From NCBI GenBank assembly GCA_020353355.1, contig CP070694.1, forward strand, positions 5,215,162-5,255,105: a stretch of 39,944 nt of DNA. Direction: 5' to 3'. Each line of letters starts with the position of its first letter. Position 1 is the stretch's first letter. This document shows, piece by piece, positions 34,232-39,944 of this stretch. The notes under the pieces were generated by a model. It did no database searches. It saw nothing but the letters and a program-made list of their open reading frames with translations, and was not told the DNA's origin. Position numbers and translations under genes: made by a program. The stretch comes from Desulfobacterales bacterium (GTDB lineage Bacteria; Desulfobacterota; Desulfobacteria; Desulfobacterales; JAHEIW01).

Positions 34232-35320
34232 TTGCACCGAAAACAGCCCCGATCGAATATTGAAAAAAAAATCCGGGATCTTGAAAATCAGATCAAAAAG
34301 CTGAAAAAGAGTGAGCAAGCGACCCGCGTAGAGATGCTTGAGTTGGAACAAATCTTTCAATCCATGACCGACGGGGTGATCGTCATTGATACAGAATTCA
34401 ACGTTGTGCGAATCAATGAGACCTTTTCAAAATTATCGGGGACAAGCCAGCAGCAAGCAGTGGGGCGCAAATGTTATAAGATTTTTCCCGGTCTGTTCTG
34501 CGACACTCCGTCCTGCCCGCTGAAGCGGATTCTGTCCGGGGTCGAGCGCCTCGAATACGAGGGGGAGAAGCACCATCCTGACGGCCGGCCGATCCCCTGC
34601 ATAATTACTGCCAGAGCGCTGAGACAGCCCAATGGAGAATTGCTGGGGATCGTTGTGAGTTTTAAAGACATTGCCAGCCTTAAAGCGGCTCAGGCAGAGC
34701 TTCAGCTAAGCTCCGACCGCCTGCGTAAAACCATGGGCGGTATTATCCAGGCCATGTCCTTGACGATTGAAAAGCGAGACCCATATACCGCCGGTCACCA
34801 GCGCCGGGTGACCAAGTTGTGCCGGGCCATCGCCACAGCCATGGAATTTTCCTGGGAGCAGATTCAGGGATTCCGTATGGCTGCAGCCATTCACGACCTT
34901 GGGAAAATCCGGGTGCCCGCCGAAATTTTAAGCAAGCCCGGCCATCTCACCGAAAACGAATTCGGGATCATCAAAACTCATCCTCAGATCGGTTTTGATA
35001 TTTTAAAGGGCATTGAGTTTTCGTGGCCCATTGCTCAAATTGTTTTCCAACATCACGAACGCTTAGACGGTTCCGGCTATCCCCAGGGGCTCTGCGGTCA
35101 AGATATTCTTCTGGAAGCCAGAATTTTGGCGGTGGCCGATGTGGTGGAAGCCATGTCATCCCACCGACCTTATCGCCCGGCTTTAGGCCTTGAAAAAGCC
35201 ATTGAGGAAATCCGTCACCAAAGAGGCCTGTTGTATGATACCGATGTTGTGGATGCCTGTCTGAAGGTTTTGGCCGAAAACAAATTGCTGCTCACACAAA
35301 CGCCGCCGATGAAGAAGTGA
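34232..35320 (+). CDS. PAS-HD-GYP protein (putative cyclic di-GMP phosphodiesterase)
   Basis: 362 residues from TTG 34232; AAAAGGAGG (34216-34224) is spaced 7 nt for this TTG but abuts an ATG at 34226. Order: short coiled coil (about 8-38), PAS domain (about 40-150) with a Cys cluster (C81, C90, C95: RKCYKIFPGLFCDTPSCPL), a linker helix, then HD-GYP (about 170-345) with H221-D222 in AIHDLGKI, HHERLDGSGYP (GYP at 282-284) and ADVVEAMSSHRPYR. The metal ligands are present, so hydrolysis of cyclic di-GMP is likely. The Cys-rich PAS could hold a cofactor or sense redox. It has no receiver domain and precedes the ars genes. Confidence 0.9.
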   Translation: MHRKQPRSNIEKKIRDLENQIKKLKKSEQATRVEMLELEQIFQSMTDGVIVIDTEFNVVRINETFSKLSGTSQQQAVGRKCYKIFPGLFCDTPSCPLKRILSGVERLEYEGEKHHPDGRPIPCIITARALRQPNGELLGIVVSFKDIASLKAAQAELQLSSDRLRKTMGGIIQAMSLTIEKRDPYTAGHQRRVTKLCRAIATAMEFSWEQIQGFRMAAAIHDLGKIRVPAEILSKPGHLTENEFGIIKTHPQIGFDILKGIEFSWPIAQIVFQHHERLDGSGYPQGLCGQDILLEARILAVADVVEAMSSHRPYRPALGLEKAIEEIRHQRGLLYDTDVVDACLKVLAENKLLLTQTPPMKK

Positions 35321-35324
35321 CCCA

Positions 35325-35349
35325 GCAGGAAATCCGCAGACTTTCCTGC
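35325..35349 (+). terminator. Hairpin after HD-GYP gene
   Basis: GCAGGAAA (35325-35332) and TTTCCTGC (35342-35349) form a perfect 8-bp stem with a 9-nt loop starting 5 nt after the stop. No long T-run follows. It probably separates the HD-GYP message from the ars operon. Confidence 0.45.
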
Positions 35350-35468
35350 AATCCGGAGAACATCATCGAAGCGGTGACGACCTTTGAATACACTTTGTTG
35401 CCATCGTAAATCACGGTTGATCCCCGATGGGTGTAATTGGCCATGAAAATGCTTGACCGATAAGGTTT

Positions 35469-35508
35469 TTAATCCTATATTTCGTCATATGGCGAAATAT
35501 AGGATTAA
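35469..35508. promoter_or_regulatory. ArsR operator: 40-bp palindrome
   Basis: Arms of 16 bp (35469-35484 and 35493-35508) are perfectly complementary around an 8-bp centre TCATATGG. The inner ATATTTCG...CGAAATAT matches known ArsR half-site style. The right arm ends 3 nt before the arsR ATG and contains AGGA, its only ribosome-site candidate. Binding would therefore block transcription, and the RNA hairpin could also hide the ribosome site. Confidence 0.8.
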
Positions 35509-35511
35509 TTT

Positions 35512-35871
35512 ATGTTTGAATTTTTAAACATTACCAAGGCATTGGCCGAGGAAAACAGGTTAAGGATCCTGTTGGCGCTGCACGGTCACGAGCTGTGCGT
35601 ATGTCAGATCATCGAGCTCTTACAGTTGGCACCTTCCACGGTTTCCAAGCACATGTCCGTGCTTCGTCAGGCACGTCTGGTGGATGGCCGCAAAGACGGC
35701 CGCTGGACGTATTACCGGCTGACGGGCAATGATGCTTATCCTGAGGCTCGAGATGCCATTGCCTGGGTGCGTAAGTCCCTTTTGAAGGATCCTAAAATTC
35801 AACGAGATGCCGAGCGCTTGGAAGAAATCATGAAAATCGATCGTGAGGAGCTTTGCCAGCAGTACAGTTGA
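35512..35871 (+). CDS. arsR: ArsR-family metalloregulator
   Basis: 119-residue winged-helix repressor. LAEENRLRILLAL (first helices), the metal site ELCVCQIIEL (C29, C31), recognition helix APSTVSKHMSVLRQARLV, and wing GRKDGRWTYYRL. The CxC in the first DNA-contact helix region is the arsenite/antimonite site of classical ArsR; a late Cys115 could be a third ligand. Arsenite binding would release it from the 40-bp palindrome immediately upstream. It is followed 50 nt later by the arsenite pump gene. Confidence 0.93.
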   Translation: MFEFLNITKALAEENRLRILLALHGHELCVCQIIELLQLAPSTVSKHMSVLRQARLVDGRKDGRWTYYRLTGNDAYPEARDAIAWVRKSLLKDPKIQRDAERLEEIMKIDREELCQQYS

Positions 35872-35921
35872 ACACACTGCTTTGCAGGTAGAGAATCACT
35901 AAACCGTTCTGGAGGTTCAAA

Positions 35922-37121
35922 ATGGCAACTGAAGCGGTATTGACGGAAACAGCTGCGGTCAATGAAAAAAAGGGATTAAGTTTTTTTGAAAAGTATCTCT
36001 CCGTGTGGGTGATCTTTTGCATTTTAGCAGGAATCCTACTGGGAAAAGTGGCCCCGGGTGTGGCAAAGTATCTCGACAGCCTGGCCATTTACGTGGGAGA
36101 GGCACCGGTGGTCTCCATTCCCATTGCAGTGTGCCTTTTTTTCATGATGTATCCCATTATGGTGAAAATCGATTTTGCCGAGGTGCTCCGTGCAGGCAAA
36201 AACTTCAAGCCAGTTGGACTGACGCTGTTTGTGAACTGGGCCATCAAGCCTTTTACCATGTACGCTATTTCAGTGTTTTTCCTCGGTATACTATTCTACA
36301 ATTTCATCGGCCCGGATGCCGTGGATCATGTCAAAATACCACTTGGTCTTAATTTGGCTGTTGGGGATATCTATGGGTCCGGCAAAGTGGTTTTGGTAAA
36401 TGGTTTAAAGATGCTCGAGGTACCTCTGTGGCGCAGTTATCTGGCCGGCTGTATTCTCCTGGGAATTGCCCCCTGTACCGCTATGGTGCTGGTGTGGGGG
36501 TTTCTGGCCCGTGGAAATGACGGACACACGCTCGTGATGGTGGCCATTAACTCACTGACCATGCTGATCCTTTACGGTTTTCTTGGCGGCTACTTATTAG
36601 GTGTGGGTAGGCTACCGGTACCCTGGCAGGCGTTGGTGCTCTCCATCGGTATTTATGTGGCTTTGCCTCTGGTGGCCGGCTACATTTCCAGAAAAATGAT
36701 CATTCAGGCCAGGGGTGAAGCGTGGTTCAAAGAAAGATTTCTGCATATCTTGACACCAATTACCATTATCGCCCTTCTGATCACACTGATCCTGCTATTT
36801 TCATTCAAAGGGGAGGTCATCATTTCCAACCCTTTAACCATCCTCTGGATCGCCATCCCGCTTTTCATCCAGACCAACCTGATTTTCTGGCTGGCATACG
36901 TCCTAGCGAAGGTGATTCGGCTGGACTATGAAGATGCGGCTCCATCCGCTATGATCGGCGCATCCAATCATTTTGAAGTGGCCATTGCCACCGCCACCAT
37001 GCTGTTCGGATTGTCATCCGGAGCTGCCCTGGCCACTGTCGTGGGTGTGCTGATCGAGGTACCGGTGATGTTGATGCTGGTAAAAATCTGTCTGAAAACC
37101 ACCCACTGGTTCCGGAAATAA
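35922..37121 (+). CDS. acr3: Arsenite efflux pump Acr3
   Basis: 399-residue inner-membrane carrier with about ten hydrophobic segments and an N-terminal extension of about 20 residues. Family marks are [36 protein letters not shown] with the essential conserved Cys, and [19 protein letters not shown]. It exports arsenite using the proton gradient. TGGAGG (35910-35915) lies just before the ATG. Expression should follow arsR (same direction). No arsenate reductase is visible in the window. Confidence 0.93.
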   Translation: MATEAVLTETAAVNEKKGLSFFEKYLSVWVIFCILAGILLGKVAPGVAKYLDSLAIYVGEAPVVSIPIAVCLFFMMYPIMVKIDFAEVLRAGKNFKPVGLTLFVNWAIKPFTMYAISVFFLGILFYNFIGPDAVDHVKIPLGLNLAVGDIYGSGKVVLVNGLKMLEVPLWRSYLAGCILLGIAPCTAMVLVWGFLARGNDGHTLVMVAINSLTMLILYGFLGGYLLGVGRLPVPWQALVLSIGIYVALPLVAGYISRKMIIQARGEAWFKERFLHILTPITIIALLITLILLFSFKGEVIISNPLTILWIAIPLFIQTNLIFWLAYVLAKVIRLDYEDAAPSAMIGASNHFEVAIATATMLFGLSSGAALATVVGVLIEVPVMLMLVKICLKTTHWFRK

Positions 37122-37131
37122 CTTTTCAGTA

Positions 37132-37158
37132 AGTTTGTAATTCCCAGAAACTATTTTT
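37132..37158 (+). terminator. Weak terminator after acr3
   Basis: AGTTT (37132-37136) can pair with AAACT (37148-37152), followed by ATTTTT. The stem is short and AT-rich, so it is a marginal call, but it lies 11 nt after the acr3 stop and before a new promoter region. Confidence 0.3.
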
Positions 37159-37178
37159 AAACTCATGTCATATTTTTA

Positions 37179-37204
37179 TTGACTGAGTCTACCACATAGT
37201 GGTA
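37179..37204 (+). promoter_or_regulatory. Shared TTGAC + inverted-repeat signal, copy D
   Basis: TTGACT (37179-37184) and the perfect palindrome TACCAC-ATA-GTGGTA (37190-37204). It is the most symmetric copy. It lies 92 nt before the PhnD/AioX-like gene. A separate hairpin (37213-37219 with 37229-37235, loop of 9 nt) follows in the leader. Confidence 0.6.
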
Positions 37205-37296
37205 AACAAATAGTGTCTGTACGATTTTCGGACACAATGAAAAATGATAAATCGTTTCCAAATGACATCTAAATTTCCATAAAGGTCTTTCATACC

Positions 37297-38232
37297 ATGA
37301 AAACGAAGGTAAATCTTTTAATCGGATGTCTTCTATTAACTATGCTGATCCTTATTTCAGGCTGTGGGAAAGACAACGATGCCGTTGTGGTTGATTTTGA
37401 AAAAACCGTGGCGGTGGAGCGTCCGATGAATTCGGTTCCTGACTCGGCCCAGTTGAAGGTGGCGGTGGCGGCGATGATCTCGCCCAAAGAAACCTTCGTC
37501 TACCATCGGCAGTTGCTGGATTACATCGGCAAAAAGCTGGGCCGTGAAGTTCAGTTTGTCCAGCGCAAAACCTACGGCGAAATCAATGAATTGCTCGGTA
37601 AGGGCTTGATTGATCTTGCATTTATCTGCTCAGGGCCCTATGTGGACGGTAAAGAAAAATATGGATTTCAGCTAGTGGCCACTCCCCAGGTCCAAAACAG
37701 TCATTTTTATCGGTCCTATTTGATTGTCAACAACATTAGCCAATTTAAAGGCCTTGAAGATCTGAGAGGACGGATCTTTGCGTTTACCGATCCCGACTCT
37801 AATACCGGTAAATTGGTCCCGACATACTGGCTCTCGCTGATGGGTGAAAAGCCGGAAACGTTTTTCAGAAAAACCATCTACACTTATAGCCATGATAACG
37901 CTATTCTGGCGGTCGCCAAAGCACTGGTCGATGGGGCTGCTGTGGACAGTCTGATTTGGGAGTATTACCACCACAAAAATCCCATTTTCACATCCAAAAC
38001 CCGCATTATCCGAGAATCGGAACCCTACGGCATTCCTCCCTTAGTGGCCTCAAGCACGATACCATTTGAACTCATGACGAAAATTCGCGGGCTGCTATTT
38101 TCCATGCACCAGGATCTGCAGGGGCAGACAATTTTAAAAGAATTGATGATCGACAAATTTATCCCGCCCGAAGATAGATGGTACGACAGCATTCGGGAAA
38201 TGAATCTGAAACTTGCAGTGTTGGAGAAATAG
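37297..38232 (+). CDS. PhnD/AioX-like periplasmic binding lipoprotein
   Basis: 311 residues. Signal peptide with lipobox LISGC (Cys23). The mature part is a phosphate/phosphonate-binding-type domain: [70 protein letters not shown], and the [15 protein letters not shown] block. It has a single cysteine beyond the lipid anchor, C111. AioX, the arsenite sensor of this fold, uses one Cys near this position. Location after acr3 and before a membrane sigma-54 activator (4-nt gap) suggests a sensory role rather than transport; no permease follows. The ligand (arsenite, phosphite or another oxyanion) is inferred only. Confidence 0.8.
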   Translation: MKTKVNLLIGCLLLTMLILISGCGKDNDAVVVDFEKTVAVERPMNSVPDSAQLKVAVAAMISPKETFVYHRQLLDYIGKKLGREVQFVQRKTYGEINELLGKGLIDLAFICSGPYVDGKEKYGFQLVATPQVQNSHFYRSYLIVNNISQFKGLEDLRGRIFAFTDPDSNTGKLVPTYWLSLMGEKPETFFRKTIYTYSHDNAILAVAKALVDGAAVDSLIWEYYHHKNPIFTSKTRIIRESEPYGIPPLVASSTIPFELMTKIRGLLFSMHQDLQGQTILKELMIDKFIPPEDRWYDSIREMNLKLAVLEK

Positions 38233-38236
38233 CCGT

Positions 38237-39944
38237 ATGCGCCTGCATAGCCTTAAAAGCAAATTACTAATGGCTGTATCGTTATTGGTCATCGGCAGCG
38301 GGCTGCTCATCTCGATACTGGTGACCCAGCGTTACAGCAGCAGTCTCTTCGAATCGATGTCCGCCCAGGCTGAAAATCTGGCCCATGCAATCGAACTCGA
38401 TGCCACTGACAAGATTCTGTCCAACGATCTGGTCGCTCTTCAGAAAATGCTTGATCACAATATGGCAAGCAATCCGCATGCAGCATATATTTTTATTGTT
38501 AGAGAAAATCAGGTGCTGGCGCACACTTTTACGCAAGGAATCCCAATCGGGTTAATGGGTGCCAATGACGCTATCTTGGAATATTACGCAAATCATAAAG
38601 AAATCGTATCCACCAAAGGAGAACGATATTTGGATATTGCCTGGCCTATCTTTTCGGGTAAAGCCGGACTACTGCGCCTTGGGGTTTTCGAAAGATCCTA
38701 TCGAGACAAAGTTGCCCAATTGTGGCTTCAAATGAGCTTACTCACATTATCCATTCTTTTGTTAGCCATCGGGGTAAGCCTCTACTTTATCAAACGCGTC
38801 ACCGGGCCGTTAACAGAGCTGGCAAAAGCCGCTGAAAAAATCGATGAAGGCAATCTTGAATTCAATATCACCTCAAGAAGCCGGGACGAAGTCGGAAAAT
38901 TAGCATCTTCTTTTAATCACATGGTCACTCGAATAAAGGACTACACCCAGCGGCTTGAGGAGAAAACCACCGAACTCGACCGCGCCCACCGGCAAACACA
39001 CACATCATTTACCATCGCCCAGGAAATCGGAGCGTTTATTCATCTAAAAGATGTTTGCCGGCATTTAATCAAAAAACTGCAAAGCATCGTCACCTGCAAA
39101 GATATGTGTATGCTGATATTCAGCAGCAATACCGACAACATCTTCCTTCAAACTGAGGAGGAATCCAGGATTTTGGACGTTGGCTCCACCCAAAGGGCAT
39201 TTTCACTTGTCTCCGGTTTAGAGAAAATGAAATTTCTCAAGATCAATCCATCCGACGCCGTATTTTTACCCGTTGAATTTAAAACTTCACAAAACCTGGC
39301 CGTCTTCCCTCTGCGCAGCGAGAATCAACTTCAGGGAGCCATGCTGATCGCCTGCCCCGGGAATTGTGCATGCGTCACCAAAGAACTGGATATTATTGAA
39401 TTGATGCTAAACCAAACGGCAGGGGCGATCCGGCGCTCGGTGATCCATGAAGAAGAAATTCGCGAACTGAGAACCCGGATTGAACATACAGCCGAATTCA
39501 GCGGGATCATCGGCAAAGACCCCCAGATGCAAAATATCTATCGATTGATTGAAAATGTCGCCCCCACCGATGCCACGGTTCTCATTCAGGGAGAGAGCGG
39601 AACCGGTAAGGAGCTGGTCGCTCGCGCCATTCATCAACATAGCCCGAGGAAGAATAAGCCTTTCATAGTCATCAATTGTTCGGCTTATCCGGCAACCCTT
39701 TTGGAAAGTGAGCTTTTTGGTCATGAAAAAGGGGCATTTACCGGAGCCATCCGACGAAAATCTGGACGTTTTGAACAAGCAAACGGCGGTACCGTATTTT
39801 TAGACGAAATTGGCGAAATTGCGCCTTCGGCCCAGATCAAGCTGCTGAGGGTCCTGCAGAGTCAAAAATTCGAACGTGTAGGAGGTGAAGAGACATTAAG
39901 TGTCGAATTGCGCATTCTCGCTGCCACCAATAAGGATCTTATTC
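38237..39944 (+). CDS. Membrane-anchored sensor with sigma-54 activator domain (C-terminus cut by window end)
   Basis: 569 codons are visible. TM1 (about 10-30), periplasmic domain (about 31-160), TM2 (about 161-184), HAMP (about 186-238), a coiled coil, and a GAF-like region (about 260-400). Then a sigma-54 AAA+ domain: Walker A GESGTGKE (452-459), [13 protein letters not shown] with GAFTGA at 499-504, and FLDEIGEI with Walker B D523-E524. The start ATG 38237 has GGAG upstream. Histidine kinase and receiver domains are absent, so sensing and RNA polymerase activation share one chain. It starts 4 nt after the binding lipoprotein gene. The DNA-binding end is outside the window. Confidence 0.92.
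   Translation, partial: MRLHSLKSKLLMAVSLLVIGSGLLISILVTQRYSSSLFESMSAQAENLAHAIELDATDKILSNDLVALQKMLDHNMASNPHAAYIFIVRENQVLAHTFTQGIPIGLMGANDAILEYYANHKEIVSTKGERYLDIAWPIFSGKAGLLRLGVFERSYRDKVAQLWLQMSLLTLSILLLAIGVSLYFIKRVTGPLTELAKAAEKIDEGNLEFNITSRSRDEVGKLASSFNHMVTRIKDYTQRLEEKTTELDRAHRQTHTSFTIAQEIGAFIHLKDVCRHLIKKLQSIVTCKDMCMLIFSSNTDNIFLQTEEESRILDVGSTQRAFSLVSGLEKMKFLKINPSDAVFLPVEFKTSQNLAVFPLRSENQLQGAMLIACPGNCACVTKELDIIELMLNQTAGAIRRSVIHEEEIRELRTRIEHTAEFSGIIGKDPQMQNIYRLIENVAPTDATVLIQGESGTGKELVARAIHQHSPRKNKPFIVINCSAYPATLLESELFGHEKGAFTGAIRRKSGRFEQANGGTVFLDEIGEIAPSAQIKLLRVLQSQKFERVGGEETLSVELRILAATNKDLI

Overview
The window looks like chromosomal DNA of an anaerobic Desulfobacterota (Desulfobacterales-like) bacterium of moderate GC. 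This is inferred from gene content, not from a marker gene: a UGA-decoded selenoprotein of the glycine/betaine reductase B family, a DUF364 protein beside a CO-dehydrogenase-type Fe-S domain, a uroporphyrinogen-decarboxylase-like enzyme, a two-CW protein, an oxygen-labile type of dihydroxy-acid dehydratase, MnmA and LarE with Cys-rich sites, and a sigma-54 activator. No rRNA, intact tRNA, CRISPR array, integrase or transposase is visible.

Layout. 1-283: 5' part of a Spy/ZraP-like periplasmic gene on the minus strand. 353-3159: a flavin-reductase remnant, then an ABC importer operon (ATPase, permease, NMT1-type binding protein). 3193-5495: an aminotransferase on the minus strand, a FabG-like pseudogene with an internal deletion, and a methylmalonyl-CoA-epimerase-like gene. 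5666-12149: class III aminotransferase, ilvD, alpha-glucan phosphorylase, URO-D-like gene. 12182-19000: Zn-ribbon/J-domain gene, OmpA-like lipoprotein, cupin gene with an FNR-type box, MltD-like LysM transglycosylase, and the selenoprotein (17735-18961, Sec155). 19385-20956: universal stress protein, GAF protein, and XRE/two-CW protein. 21090-28004: a sulfur and molybdenum run (mnmA, larE, metY, metX, metW, MOSC protein, moeA). 28154-32981: SLC13 transporter with four RCK_C domains, DUF364 protein, Fe-S protein, TauE/SafE permease. 33181-34131: TusA-DUF3343 fusion, a decayed tRNA-Glu-like sequence, and a doubtful small ORF. 34232-39944: PAS/HD-GYP protein, arsR-acr3 with a 40-bp palindromic operator, a PhnD/AioX-like lipoprotein, and a membrane-anchored sigma-54 activator cut by the window end.

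How the genes fit together. Sulfur handling recurs: thiolation of tRNA (MnmA), LarE, methionine synthesis by direct sulfhydrylation (MetX/MetY), TusA-like sulfur or selenium relay, TauE/SafE export. Metal and metalloid handling recurs too: arsenite efflux, possible arsenite or oxyanion sensing, Mo cofactor, Spy/ZraP. Four intergenic regions share a composite signal, TTGAC followed 10-11 nt later by a roughly 15-bp inverted repeat (near TACCAC-N3-GTGGTA). It lies upstream of the stress protein, the XRE/two-CW gene, the TusA-DUF3343 gene and the PhnD-like gene, and is the best hint of an undescribed shared regulon. The strongest single observation is the in-frame UGA in the GrdB-like gene, which conventional gene calling would split in two. 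Several decayed genes (flavin reductase, FabG-like, tRNA-Glu-like) show this is also a region of turnover.
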